This document shows, one piece after another, positions 22,945 through 33,550 of a stretch of DNA of 64,000 bases. Position 1 is the first letter of the stretch; each line of letters starts with the position of its first letter. The notes under the pieces were generated by a model, which worked only from the letters and a program-made list of their open reading frames with translations, searched no databases and was not told the DNA's origin. The position numbers and the translations under genes were made by a program. This DNA is from Euclidia mi. Its lineage: Eukaryota; Arthropoda; Insecta; Lepidoptera; Erebidae. The DNA is taken from NCBI GenBank assembly GCA_944739405.2, contig OX123182.2:98634051-98698050 (forward strand), written 5' to 3'.

Positions 22945-23004
22945 TATTATGTGAAGCTGCCCGCACGTCTAATTCGACACTATAATATCGAGGTGGTTTA
23001 TAAA
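22945..23004 (+). pseudogene. Gypsy RNase H remnant
   Basis: The codons encode LPARLIRHYNIEVVYK, which resembles the end of the Ty3/gypsy RNase H domain (the R..RYDIEVVYKKG region; family knowledge). It abuts the 5' LTR of the next element, which seems to have landed in or next to an older gypsy copy. No partner piece follows the 3' LTR at 28918. Confidence 0.5.
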
Positions 23005-23218
23005 TGTAGTAACGGAACGTTACTTATATTTTTGGATAAATGTCATTTGGAGTTTGACAGCTCTCTCTTGTCTCCGACCAAGCAAGCAACACAAGTAAAT
23101 TGTTATCTCTCTTGTGATATTAATAATAATATTAAGAAATAGTAAATTACTGTAACAAATATAATAAAATAGCCACTCTCATCAGAAGTTGTTTTAATTA
23201 TAAAAACACACCAATACA
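23005..23218 (+). repeat. 5' LTR of the gypsy element
   Basis: 214 bp, from TGTAGTAACGGAACGTTAC to CACACCAATACA. It matches 28684-28917 apart from a few substitutions, a 6-bp difference near the end and the hairpin present only in the 3' copy. Confidence 0.88.
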
Positions 23219-23236
23219 TGGCGCAGTCAACTGATT
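23219..23236 (+). promoter_or_regulatory. Presumed tRNA primer binding site
   Basis: TGGCGCAGTCAACTGATT directly follows the CA end of the 5' LTR. The position and the TGG start fit a primer binding site complementary to a tRNA 3' end. The tRNA is not identified. Confidence 0.6.
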
Positions 23237-23318
23237 AAAGAAGATTGGAAGAACCTATCTACGAGCCAGTCGCCGGTCGGGAAACGAACACGTGCAAGTA
23301 CTTAATAAAATTATAAAC

Positions 23319-24259
23319 ATGTCAGAGGAAAAAGTGGACACATTGACTTGTGCAATAGAATATAAAATGCCAAAAGGTTTAAATTTGGATAATATAGATA
23401 GGTGTTATCCACAGTGGCAAAGATTTAAACAAAGTTTCAGAACTTTCATACTGGCTGCAGGTTTCGAAAAGCTAGCTGAAACTAGAAAAGCCACGATATT
23501 GTTAAACTGTACAGGACAACAAGCCCAAGAACTGTATTACAATGTCTTGAAATCGGATGAAAAGGTAAAATTGGATGAAATACTCGATGTCTTTGAAAAT
23601 TACTTCAAGCCTAAGCAGAATTAGGTTATTAATAGCTACAACTTTAACAAGCAAAACCAAGAAGAGGGTGAATCCTTTGATACATTCTACACAGCAGTTA
23701 GATAGATGGCTGAAAACTGCAATTTTGGGGACCAGAAAAAACGGATAATACGGGACAGGATAATTATCGGTGTCAAGGGGAAAATGATGCAGCAAAAGCT
23801 TCTAGAAGTGAAGGACCTGACGATGACCAAGGCAGTGGACATATGCAGGTCTGCCGAGCTGTCCAGGAACATCTGAATAACTCGGAGGTTCATGCGGTGC
23901 AAGAAACTAAGTCATCGCAGCAATATTTGTATTGCTGCGATGACAAAGCATCTGATAATAAAGCTAAGTATTCTAATAATAGGTCATTTAATAATAATTT
24001 TAAAGATAAGAATAAACTTAGTTTCAATGAAAGAAATAAGTCGTTTAATAATAATAGCAAAGAAAGTTTCAATAAAAATTTCTATAAGTGTAAAAAAATT
24101 AATACTGAGCATGGCCAAAGACAATGCCCAGCTTACGGAAAAAAATGTAGTAAATGTAATAAAATGAATCATTTTAGTGTAGGCTGTTTCTTTGGTAATG
24201 GAAACAAAAGTGTACATAATATTAATGAATCTTGTCAGAATAATGTTCATGACTTATGA
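23319..24259 (+). pseudogene. Gypsy gag
   Basis: The likely start is ATG at 23319 (Met-Ser-Glu-Glu). The first piece has the gag core pattern (WQRFKQSFRTFILAAGFEKL, KATILLNCTGQQAQELYYN) and ends at TAG 23622-23624. The same frame then continues (ESFDTFYTAVR, GDQKKRIIRDRIIIGVKGK, LEVKDLTMTKAVDICRSAE) through a further TAG near 23703 until about 23874. Another frame carries the Asn/Lys-rich nucleocapsid with cysteine-rich KCKKINTEHGQRQCPAYGKK and CSKCNKMNHFSVGC. A hairpin at 23911-23944 lies inside the nucleocapsid region. As in related elements, gag would form the particle and bind RNA. Confidence 0.8.
23911..23944. repeat. Perfect 15-bp hairpin inside gag
   Basis: GTCATCGCAGCAATA (23911-23925) and its reverse complement (23930-23944) flank TTTG. 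Confidence 0.85.
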
Positions 24260-24289
24260 CTAGTTTGCACCATAGATATTAATAATAAT

Positions 24290-24476
24290 GATTGGATACA
24301 AAAGTTAAGAGTGGAAAATAAAAGAGTGTCATTTAAATGTGACACAGGTGCCCAAGTCAATGTAATTAGTTTAAGAGATTTAAAGTTAATAGTCGATGAT
24401 GAAAAAAATATCAGTTTCTCTGAGACTAGAACTCTAATAGAGGCCTTTGAGGGTGGCAAGTTATTTCCATTAGGGT
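24290..24476 (+). pseudogene. Gypsy aspartic protease
   Basis: The frame encodes RVSFKCDTGAQVNVIS, with the catalytic Asp-Thr-Gly codons at 24342-24350. It continues to LIEAFEGGKLFPLG and a TAA at 24476-24478. The family's protease cleaves the Gag-Pol polyprotein. The segment lies between gag and reverse transcriptase in the normal order, and the stop separates it from pol. Confidence 0.7.
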
Positions 24477-24577
24477 AAATAACATTAAAAGTTTATAATA
24501 AGAATGATGATGAGTTTTTAAAACTGGAATTTTTTGTAATAAAAGAACATGTAAGACCTATTTTAGGCTTAAGTTCA

Positions 24578-26088
24578 ATGTTAGAGTTAAATCTATTAAA
24601 TAATACTAATATTAATATGATAAAATGTGATAATAATAATAAGGAACGCATTGTTAAAAGGAATAAAAATCTGTTTCAGGGTGTTGGTGAATTTAAGAGT
24701 CCTCTGCAGTTGCGCGTTCAACCTGGTGTGCAACCTGTTGTGAGACCACCACGAAGAGTGCCTAATGCACTTATGAAGCGCCTCGCGGACAAGTTGGAAG
24801 CTCTGCTGAAACACAAAGTCATCGTGAGAGTCGAGTTTTGTAAGCAATTTGGTTATTACTGAAAAGAAAAATGGTTCATTAAGAATTTGTTTAGATCCTA
24901 AAGATCTCAATAAGGTTTTAATTAGAGAGCATCATTTGATACCTACTATAGATGAAATTGTGTCTAAGTTGTCTAATAAGAAATATTTCTCACTCCTTGA
25001 TTTATCAGATGGATTTTATAATATTAAACTCAGTAATGATTCAAATGATTTGTGTACATTCAATAGCCCTTATGGCTGTTATAATTTTTTAAGAATGCCG
25101 TTTGGTTTGTCTGTAGCACCAGAGTTATTTCAAAGGTATAGTGAAATGGTTTTTGGAGACATACCTGGTGTAGTAGTTTATTGCGACGATTTACTAATAA
25201 GTAGTGACACAGAGCAAGACCATAATGTAATATTAAATAAAGTTTTTGAGCGAGCAATAGAACATAATGTAAGATTTAATGAGAATAAATTTTAGTATAA
25301 GTTAAAGGAAGTTAAATACTTTGGTCATTTGTTTTCTGAAAAAGGCATGAAAATTGATCCAGATAATATAAATGCTATATTAAATATGAAATCTCATATT
25401 AATAAAAAACAGTTACAATTTTTTCTTGGAATGGTCAGTTACTTAAGAAAGTTTATTCCTAATATGGCTGATATAGCTGCACCATTACAATTATTATTAA
25501 AAAAGGATGTAGAGTCGATGTGGACTGAAGTTCATGAAAATGTTTATAATCTCAAGAAAAGGGTTACTGAAGCTCCAATCTTACAGAATTTTGATAGTAA
25601 GTTGCCTATTGTAGTACAATGTGATGCCTCTAAGGATGCCATTGGTTGTTGTTTATTACAAAATAATAAACCAGTTTGTTTTGCATCTCGTAGTTTAACT
25701 CAGTCAGAGAAAAAAAAATCACAGATAGAAAAGGAATTGTTAAGTGTAGTGTGGGCTACTAAAAAAATCCATTATTTTATTTATGGTCAAAAAGTAACTA
25801 CTATTAATGATCATAAACCACTTGAATGTCTACTAAAGAAACACTTGCATGATATACCATCACCTAGATTACAAAGATTAAAACTTAAGTAATTAAAATA
25901 CAATATTGAGTTCAAATACTTACAAGGAAGATTTATGTATATTGCATAAATCTTCAGCAGACTTATTATCTCGTTCATATCAGGAATGTGATGATGTTGA
26001 CGAATCTAACATGTATGAGGTTATACATTGTGTAGGCTTAAGTCAGAATTTAGAATGTATAGAAGAGCAGAAAGTTCAATTATGTTAA
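24578..26088 (+). pseudogene. Gypsy reverse transcriptase and RNase H
   Basis: The first frame (24578-24862) holds the N-terminal RT region ending in the RVPNALMKRLADKLEALLK stretch. A frameshift near 24840-24850 moves coding to the frame with KNGSLRICLDPKDLNK, YFSLLDLSDGFYNIKL, YGCYNFLRMPFGLSVAPELF and the YCDD catalytic motif (25179-25190). A TAG at 25293-25295 interrupts the same frame. FLGMVSYLRKFIPNMADIAA and RNase H (VVQCDASKDAIGCCLLQNNK, FASRSLTQSEKK) follow, with the usual TDH changed to NDH. A stop at 25890-25892 and a hairpin-linked 13-nt insertion near 25946 break the RNase H end before ADLLSRS. The enzyme would copy element RNA into DNA. Confidence 0.85.
25927..25955. repeat. Perfect 11-bp hairpin inside RNase H coding sequence
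   Basis: GAAGATTTATG (25927-25937) pairs with CATAAATCTTC (25945-25955) across 7 nt. Comparison with the conserved reading (..MYIADLLSR..) indicates that about 13 nt, including the right arm, were inserted and shifted the frame. Confidence 0.8.
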
Positions 26089-26206
26089 GAAAGTGCAAAT
26101 GATAGTGAGTTAAGGGAAATAATAGAATATATTAAGAATGGCTAGCCTAATACTTATAATATACCAACTGTGCAGATAGCACAGTTATCATAAGTTAAAA
26201 AATGAT

Positions 26207-27181
26207 TTGTCATTTGATGACAAATTAGCATTTTATAAAGATAGATTAATAGTGCCTAAAAGTTTAAGAATGTCTACAATAAAATTATTACATGAAGGAC
26301 ACATTGGGATGTCTAAAATGAAACAATTAGCTCGTAAATTATATTATTGGCCTCATATAGATACTCATTTTGAAGAATTTGTTAAAAAATGTTTCCCCTG
26401 TCAAACTTATCAAAATAATAATATAAAATAACCGTTGATTCCACATGTAGTTCCTAGTTTACCATTTTTAAAGTTAGGTATTGATATTATGGATTTTAAG
26501 AGAAAAAGTTACCTAATAATATATGATTACTATTCTAAATGGTTAGATATTAAGTATTTGAGTAGTAAAAATGCTAATGCCATTAATAATTGTTTATTAG
26601 ATGTATTTTGTAATTTTGGTGTTCCGTCTGAGATAATTTTAGATCATGTACCATTTGATTCTCGTGAATGTAAAATATTTGCTGAAGAATGGGGTTTTAA
26701 ATATACTTGTACTAGGCCTAGATACCCTCAGTCTAATAGTATGGCTGAGAGAGGAGTTCAAATAGCTAAAAAAATAATGTTTAAGAGCAGTGAAGATAAT
26801 ACTGACTTTAGAGTTGCTTTATTAAAATATAGAATATCATCAGTTAATGGAACAAATTTCTCTCCTAGTGAATTGTTAATGAATAGAAATATAAGAACAA
26901 AACTAATATCTTCACATAAATATTTGCAACCAAAGTTAAATAGTAATGTAGAGTTTCTGTTTAGTAAACAAATAGATAGAAACATTAAGAATTATAATAA
27001 AACAAGTAGAATTAAAAAATATTTTGTAATGGGTCAAAATGTATGGTTTAAAAAAGAGCCACATAAGAATGTATGATTATAAGGTAGAATAGTCGGTTTT
27101 AATGGTAACAGATCATATAATTTAAGAGATACTAATAATGTTAATTATTCCAGAACCTCTTTCTATATTCGACCAGCATAG
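26207..27181 (+). pseudogene. Gypsy integrase
   Basis: The first part has the HHCC zinc-binding pattern (HEGHIGMSK, then C-x2-C in KKCFPCQTY). An in-frame TAA at 26429-26431 precedes the catalytic core: first Asp in GIDIMDF, second Asp in IILDHVPFDS (DHG changed to DHV), Glu in SMAERGVQIAKK. An in-frame TGA at 27074-27076 and a TAA shortly after interrupt the C-terminal tail, which continues readable (RIVGFNGNRSYNLRD, RTSFYIRPA) to TAG at 27179-27181. The enzyme would insert the element DNA into the host chromosome. Confidence 0.85.
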
Positions 27182-27290
27182 ACTTTGTGATTCACCAGAA
27201 GAGGTGCTAGCTGGTTGAACGAGTAACTTGTGTAACTTAATAGTGTGATACTTAAAATTGTAATAGTAAGACTGATGTAAGTTAAGATTG

Positions 27291-27341
27291 TTAAAGTAGT
27301 TTTATATATATATACCGATATATATATATAACTACTTTAAC
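27291..27341. repeat. AT-rich hairpin after integrase
   Basis: TTAAAGTAGTT plus a (TA)n run is mirrored by (TA)n plus AACTACTTTAA across CCGA. It sits at the edge of the foldback insert and another TATATA run at 27349-27368. Confidence 0.65.
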
Positions 27342-27364
27342 TACTACTTTATATATATATATAT

Positions 27365-28460
27365 ATATACCGATACCTTTGGGTAGAAAGGCCGTATAAA
27401 ACATTTTGGCCAAATTGAGTTATATATACCATTTTTCTCAGATTTTTTTCTCTACCGATCTGAATATACGAAATGCAGAAATTCGTACAAAAATGGTTAA
27501 TACGAACCAGAAATTTTCCGTCATGGCCTCTTAAAAAAGGTAAATTTTCAGTGTAAAAGCCGAATGTTTTTTTTGTACTTTTGTTATAATGTAATTACCA
27601 TAATTTTTATTAACTCAGGGTGTGAAAATAGTCATTAATTGTAAATGGTTTATACGCCCTAACGTGTTAAATGCATTACCTAAGCATAGTTTAAATTTGA
27701 AGTCGTACATCCTAATTGCATATTGATACCTCTGGGCAGAAAGGTCGTGAAAACCAAAACCCGACTTTTCAGGAGAGCAGAGAAACGATTTTTTTACATA
27801 AAAATTCATAACTTTTTGTTTTTGAAGTTATAAAAACATGATGTAGGAGAAAGGTTCCTATAATGTGCGAATGAAAAAGGTTAAATCATCAAAACCTATC
27901 TATCTTCTTTAGTTTTAAAGTTAGCTTGGTTTAACGTCTAAGAAAAAACAATTCTTGGTTAATACACCCCATGAAAATGTACTTTAAAAATACTGTTTAG
28001 GTCGTATATCCACTTTTGGTAAGCTTATGGTCACATTGACTGTCGTAAAAACCCATATATCGATACCTCAGAATTCAATTGATCTATGATTATAAATGGT
28101 TTTTAATACAAAAAAACTACATATATGGGCTTTTACGACAGTATGTGTGACCATAAGCTTACCAAAAATGGATATACGACCTTTACAGGGTTTTAAAGTA
28201 CATTTTCATGGGGTGTATTAACCAAGAATAGATTTTTTTTAGACATAAATCCAAGCTAACTTTAAAACTATAGAAAATAGATAGGTTTTGATGATTTAAC
28301 CCTTTTCATTCGCTAATTGTAAGAGCCTGTCTCATAGATAATTTTTTTATAATTTCAAAAACAAAAAAGTTATGAATTTTTATGTAAAAAATCGTTTTTC
28401 TGCTCTCCTGAAATTACGGGTTTTGGTTTATACAACCTTTATACCTAAAGGTATCGATAT
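27365..28460. mobile_element. Foldback MITE inserted in the gypsy 3' region
   Basis: 27721-28058 pairs with about 28115-28458 (shared blocks GTCGTATATCC, AAGCTTATGGTCACA, CATTTTCATGGGGTGTATTA). The terminus CGATACCT(T/C)TGGG(T/C)AGAAAGG occurs at 27371 and again at 27726, and in reverse at the right end near 28440-28455. A central GATACCTCAGAATTC lies near 28058. No ORF is present. The outer left end may be 27365, with a second, inner start at 27721, so the left arm looks partly duplicated. No firm target duplication. Confidence 0.75.
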
Positions 28461-28670
28461 AGTATCTAACCCAGATATGTCTAATTTTAAATTGTCAGTA
28501 AATGAAAAAAGTTTAATTTGTAAAAAGGGATGAAGAAAGTAGAAATATTGTAAGAACATTAAAATTTAAATTGTTATTATGGGTTAGAAATATTGTGATA
28601 TAAGTAACAGTAGAGTTTTGTTTATTGAATTTTTGTAAATGGGGAGGAAATAAGTTATTTTAATTTTTTG

Positions 28671-28683
28671 TAAAAGGGGATGA
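28671..28683 (+). promoter_or_regulatory. Polypurine tract
   Basis: AAAAGGGGATGA lies immediately upstream of the 3' LTR, where plus-strand DNA synthesis is primed in this family. Confidence 0.7.
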
Positions 28684-28917
28684 TGTAGTAACGGAACGTT
28701 ACTTATATTTTTGGATAAATGTCATTTGGAGTTTGACAGCTCTCTCTTGTCTCCGACCAAGCAAGTTGCTTGCTTGGTCGGAGACACGTAAATTGTTATC
28801 TCTCTTGTGATATTCATAATAATATAAAGAAATAGTGAATTACTGTAACCAATACAAATATAATAAAATAGCCACTCTCATCAGAAGTTGTCTTAATTAT
28901 AAAAACACACCAATACA
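28684..28917 (+). repeat. 3' LTR of the gypsy element
   Basis: 234 bp, TGTAGTAACGG to CACCAATACA. It differs from the 5' LTR mainly by the 39-bp hairpin segment at 28748-28786, where the 5' copy has one unpaired copy of the arm, and by 6 extra bases near 28850. Confidence 0.88.
28748..28786. repeat. Perfect 18-bp hairpin unique to the 3' LTR
   Basis: TGTCTCCGACCAAGCAAG (28748-28765) pairs exactly with 28769-28786 across TTG. The 5' LTR has GTCTCCGACCAAGCAAGCAA once and then different sequence. The second half of the hairpin is the exact reverse complement of those 20 bases. Confidence 0.92.
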
Positions 28918-30465
28918 ATCAACTGCCCGGCTGCTGAGCATGGCCACTATAAGAGCAATTAGGCCCTAGTCTTTATGAAAAACATTAAAAATAATTAATT
29001 CCATTAAAAATAATTAAACCGTCTTATAGTCGTACACATTATTATCACATAATAATGATTTTGAGTAGGCATCTGAGATAAAATGCTTGTTTATTCCAAC
29101 CTCCAAATAATGCTTAGCACAATGTTAACACGATCCTAAAAATAAAATATCAAACACTTAAAACGACCGTCCTCACATAAAATTATACGAACCGTTACAA
29201 GAGATACTTGCTATAACACATACAATTCCCGTTTTAATACGACCATACCGTAATAAACCTTCAATATTTTAGTAATTTCAATATTCAGAAAATGTTCATA
29301 GCACGGCCGAAACAAGATATCGTAATGTTCGCTGCTGGCTAAAAGGTTCGCAATCATTTTCATAATTAAGTACTTTATAGTTGTAATCTTGTGGAATGGT
29401 ATAGTAACACTCATGTACTGTGTAGATGGCTATCGGTGAGCAAATAAATTCTGCACTCCTATCTGTGTAATTAAGAAGGCTAGGTCCCTTAATATACCTC
29501 GACCTTTGTCTTTATAAGTACGTTACCCAGACACGGCCGTTCATACAATTACGACCAACGTACATGGCACAGTAAAAATCTTATATGAAATAAAGAATAT
29601 AAAGATAATAAGCACGTATACGTATAAACCTAGTCTGTTTTTGTATCGTAAACATACTTATGTATGTTGGTATTTTTTGTTACATTTTTCTTGGCTCTTT
29701 TCATTGCGGGCAGAAATATTTATCTAGGTAAGTGTTGTCTAAATAGGGGTTTCAACAAAAATCTATGTAATTTATCGTAGAGCTTGAATTATTCCATCTT
29801 AATATCGCGAACTTGGTAACTCTGTCTAGGAAATTTAATAAAAGCGTTCTAAAGGTCAGCATTTATTAAATTAGTAGCATGTTATCTGTTATCTGCAAAC
29901 GAATAAATAAAGCTGTAGGTACCTTAACTAGACATATTTTACATATTAGTCTAGATTTCTTAAATCTTTGTTGTTAACGAAAACTGTGTAATGTTACTAT
30001 GTAACTATGCCATAACGTTAATTATAAAATACATCTTGAAAGTTATTATTATTATGATAAAAGTTGAAAAGGACATCTTTACCTCTCGATCCTGGCGACT
30101 AATGCCACTAGTAGTCGTGTTCGAATCATTGGCATTCAATATGGGAACTTGACGCGAGTTAGTTCAATCTTAGGTTCTCTTCATCACCTGTCTCAAATAT
30201 ATGCGGCACAATCGTGCCTCTAAAACCAATGAACGGGCCAAACGCAGAGATGTGAACCGACTGCCGAGAAAATATACGAGAAATTGTCTTTTCCCGAAGA
30301 GAAGCGTTGTCATATTTGTGAATTATAACAGGCAGTTTCGCTCTTGTTTCCTTTGTCATCCAACTTACAAGTTATGTGATACAAACGGGAAAGTATAGTT
30401 TCCTTTCTATGTAGAAGTCAAAGCACTGACTGAAAAACTAGCACTATGCTTAAACTTAGGTACTT
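28918..30465. other. No gene seen
   Basis: AT-rich non-coding DNA. ORFs of 65-67 codons near 29211-29414 and 30159-30398 overlap on both strands and lack motifs. Confidence 0.45.
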
Positions 30466-30546
30466 TTTATCATCATCATCATTATAAGCCTTCTAGAGTC
30501 CACTGCTGGATATAGGCCTCTCCAATGACACGCCACTGAGCCCGAT
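30466..30546 (-). repeat. RTE-type LINE 3' tail
   Basis: ATCATCATCATTATAAGCC, GTCCACTGCTGGATATAGGC and CACGCCACTGAGCCCGATTT form the reverse of the RTE 3' end seen at 22374-22830. Confidence 0.7.
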
Positions 30547-31458
30547 TTTTGGGCTTAACTTACCTCTACCTAAAACTAATCTTCATACCGTTAGACATAC
30601 AAGTACCTTTAGTTCCATTTAATTAACGTTATTTTATCGCAGACAAAGAAACATTGTTTTATTGTACATCTTATTGAACACTAGATTTTTTAAGTGTTTT
30701 CTTGAGGCTTACTGACACTGTATTACGTATGTACAGACAGAAAAAAAATCGTATCAACATAAATTACTTGCATATTACAAAGGGAAAATTCCATTCCAAG
30801 TGGATTGTCCGATGTAGTACAAAATGAAGGGCTTTTGTTGATTTCCATGTTACCACATATACCGCTTATCCAACACTAACGGTTCTCCACAGTTTCACTC
30901 TTGAAGAAAATAAGTAGGTACTGAAATAGGTGTGTAAGCCTTCACGCACTAAATATTTCAAATTCTATAACCTTCTTTAACCTTCTGAAAGCCGCTGCCA
31001 TATATAGATGACAGTAGTGGCAGACCAAAATGTAGCCAACTCATGTTGTACATTTTGGTTTATTACTTATTCATGGCTAAGTCGCGCGTCGTGGCGGTCA
31101 AAAGGCAAATATTAAATATGCTGTCAACTGCAGAAATATTATATGAAATTGTTTAGCAAAGTATAGGTTGCGAATTCAGAACATATCATCTGATTTTGAA
31201 CTCATAGTTATAGCCACATTCTGTGCTGTTACCATCGTCAGATCGGTGATTTAATGTATCTGCTGTTGTGCACTTGACAACAGCCGGCAGATATATACAG
31301 ATTATACTAGTGAACATCATAACATATATTTTAATCAATTGCAGCAACTACCATACATCACACTTTGATATACGCAATAATTTAAATACCGCATTAATTT
31401 AACCTGTATTATTTCATATAATGCCGATGCAATTAATTAGCTGTATGCTGTATGACTG
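30547..31458. other. No gene seen
   Basis: AT-rich; only weak ORFs. Short CATTTTGGT / ACCAAAATG complementarity near 31025-31063 is too small to call. Confidence 0.4.
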
Positions 31459-31713
31459 TAAGGCCCTTCTCTCACGAAGCGACTCTCAAGCGATATGTGT
31501 TTTATACGCGTATCCTACGCGTCGTTTGTGAGTAGCCGCCATACATTTTCAGCTAGTCTCGCACACGACGAGACAAGTCGACGACGCGTTTTATATTAGT
31601 CGCACGCTACCATCTTGCTGGTCGCACGCTACCTGAGTCGTATACTTGCAATTTAAAATGGCGGCGGAACAAACGTTTAATATTAATTTTGTCCAGATAG
31701 AAAATTATCCATG

Positions 31714-31836
31714 TTATTTTGATATTCTTTTTCGATGTAGGTACTGATGCGCCCAGAATTTTCTTTTATATTTTCGTTTATTCTTGTAATATAAATACAG
31801 AAGAACATTGTCTTCATCGCTAGAGTCACTAGACAT
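31714..31836 (-). pseudogene. N-terminal piece of a Harbinger-type transposase
   Basis: ATG at 31836 starts Met-Ser-Ser-Asp-Ser-Ser-Asp-Glu-Asp, followed by a Leu/Tyr-rich stretch, a basic KNKRKYKRK run and FWAHQYLHRKR. An acidic Ser/Asp start, a helical basic segment and a FWVHP-like motif are what I expect at the N-terminus of lepidopteran PIF/Harbinger transposases (family resemblance). TAA follows at 31714-31716, and residues after it (TKLILNV) may continue the original frame. The DDE catalytic part is absent. The TAA-flanked element around it supports the call. Confidence 0.6.
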
Positions 31837-31845
31837 CGTCGTTCG

Positions 31846-32045
31846 AATCATCATCAGCCCTTTATACTGTCCCACTGCTGGGCACGGGCCTCTTCTCACT
31901 ATGAGAAGGATAAGGCCATAGTCCACCACGCTGGCGAAGTGCGGGTTGGCAGAATTCACATGTCTTTCGAGAAGATTATGGAGAACTCTCAGACATGCAA
32001 GTTTCCTCACGATGTTTTCCTTCACCGTTTAGCAAGCGATAATTA
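31846..32045 (-). mobile_element. SINE 3' part
   Basis: On the plus strand it reads ATCATCATCAGCCC, GTCCCACTGCTGGGCACGGG, CCACCACGCTGGCGAAGTG, TTCACATGTCTTTCGAGAAG and CTCACGATGTTTTCCTTCAC, ending near CAAGCGATAATTAATT. This is the reverse of the lepidopteran SINE 3' half; the tRNA-like head is missing. Confidence 0.7.
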
Positions 32046-32359
32046 ATTATTTCGTCTTCGTACGAATGTTGTTCTTCAAATGATAAAAAATAGTCTAATT
32101 TGCGTAGCACCGTGTGCGGAAAAGATTAGCATACCAGTAGGCGATCATGGTTTGCATCTCAGTCCCGTAGCATTTGAATAGCTTCGTGAGAGAAGGGCCT
32201 AACTGTTAACCCGCGAGACAAGCTTCATAATTACTAGTGATTACAGTAAATTGAAAAAGCATACACAAGGTAAGTACAACCAGCAACAAAAGCCGGTGCA
32301 CACTGCGTAATTCTAGCTGAGTATTTATAAATTAGAACATCCTGATAATTATATTAATT

Positions 32360-32585
32360 TATAATAAACTAGAGGACGACAGCAGCTACGCCTGCATTTT
32401 TTTTAAATTTACCCGTTTTGGCCGATCCCGTGGGAATGTCGAGAAATCCCTTCTTAGTGCACCCCTACGGTCTTCAAGGAACATGTACATATACATGCCA
32501 AATTTCAGCTTCCTGCGCCCAATACTTTCGGCTGTAGCGTGTCTGTCAGTCAGTCAGTAACACAAGGATTTTATATATTAAGATA
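32360..32585 (-). repeat. Helitron-like non-autonomous repeat end
   Basis: It starts ACTAGAGGACGACAGC (reverse of a CTAGT terminus) and contains CCGATCCCGTGGGAATGTCG, CCAAATTTCAGCTTCCTGCG and GTCTGTCAGTCAGTCAGTAA. Related blocks recur at 33880-33990, 38619-38685 and, in the opposite orientation, at 40845-41063. Confidence 0.55.
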
Positions 32586-33550
32586 ATTACAGCGTAAATT
32601 TACGTAAGTTTTCTTCACCTAGAAAGCCTACATGATATGGTGAATAATAATTATTCACGACTATAAAACGAATATAAAGTCATTCAAAATCTCGTTCATG
32701 TATATCGACTTATTTTGCTGTCTGTACGTACATAACGCTGACAGCGGTGGCCTACGTCCCTTTGAACACATATTGTGCAGTACTTTGAAACGCTCTGAGT
32801 GATATATATCTAATCTAGACATCTGGATATTTGTTAACAGTTATTCTAGTTGACGTCACACGTTCTAAAACCCAATGTAACAAAATTTATCTCTATATGG
32901 AATTTCTAAGCCCCTTAAAATTATTTTGTAAGCAATAAGAAGCAGTAAGAAGCTTGGAAACGGCTTTTATACCAGCAGACTGCTAAGCAAAGGGTATTGA
33001 AAAAAAGAAAGAAAGAAAAACTTACACCCCACCTGATTTGCTCACCAGTATCGCTATGGATTTACAGTTCCCATCTCAGTCTCACAGATAGAAGGATGTG
33101 GTCTAGTAAGCCACGCTGGCCATACAGGTTGGTATAGGGGTTGATGTCAAGTTTTCCGTCTCTTAACAAAGATACTATTGCCTTGTTGTATTTTCCTTGA
33201 TCGCGTCGTACAACACCCACGAAATGAAATGGGATAGAATCATTTTGTATTTTTAATCCGTCACCATTCGCCTAGCTTGACATTTTGAATATATTTAAAA
33301 ACGCTTTTAAAATATGGCTCACTTTTTGTGGTCACAAGTGCATAACTTTAATTAATAGCCGGCCAAAATTAAATACGCCCGTATAGACATTAACTCGCGT
33401 CACCATTATATTTTAATAAAATAGTGCAAACAATGCCTCGTTATTATAATAACAATGGTATTATTATGATAAAATAAACCTTTGCTTTTCGTGCTTATTA
33501 GAAGTAACAAGATTTTGCCCGCGGCTCTACACACATAGGCTTTGGGTATT
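32586..33550. other. No gene seen
   Basis: AT-rich spacer. A short piece near 33110-33130 (CCACGCTGGCCATACAGGTT) recalls SINE sequence but is too short to define. Confidence 0.4.

Larger units (their letters stand above)
23005..28917 (+). mobile_element. Ty3/gypsy LTR retrotransposon, full length but decayed
   Basis: Order on the plus strand: 5' LTR (23005-23218), primer binding site, gag with zinc-knuckle cysteines, protease, reverse transcriptase, RNase H, integrase (ending 27181), a foldback insert (27365-28460), polypurine tract, 3' LTR (28684-28917). All genes are broken by stops, frameshifts or hairpins. The bases flanking the two LTRs (ATAAA before, ATCAA after) do not match, so no target duplication is visible; this suggests recombination or flank loss. 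The coding part is very A/T-rich (long runs of AAT/GAT/AAA codons), unlike the Jockey element further along. Confidence 0.88.
31462..32199 (-). mobile_element. PIF/Harbinger deletion derivative
   Basis: Terminal inverted repeats GGCCCTTCTCTCACGAAGC (from 31462) and its complement (to 32199) are flanked on both sides by TAA (31459-31461 and 32200-32202), the 3-bp target duplication typical of PIF/Harbinger elements (family knowledge). The interior keeps the beginning of a transposase-like frame on the minus strand and carries a SINE insertion at 31846-32045. Most of the transposase gene is missing, so the copy cannot move itself. Confidence 0.78.
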
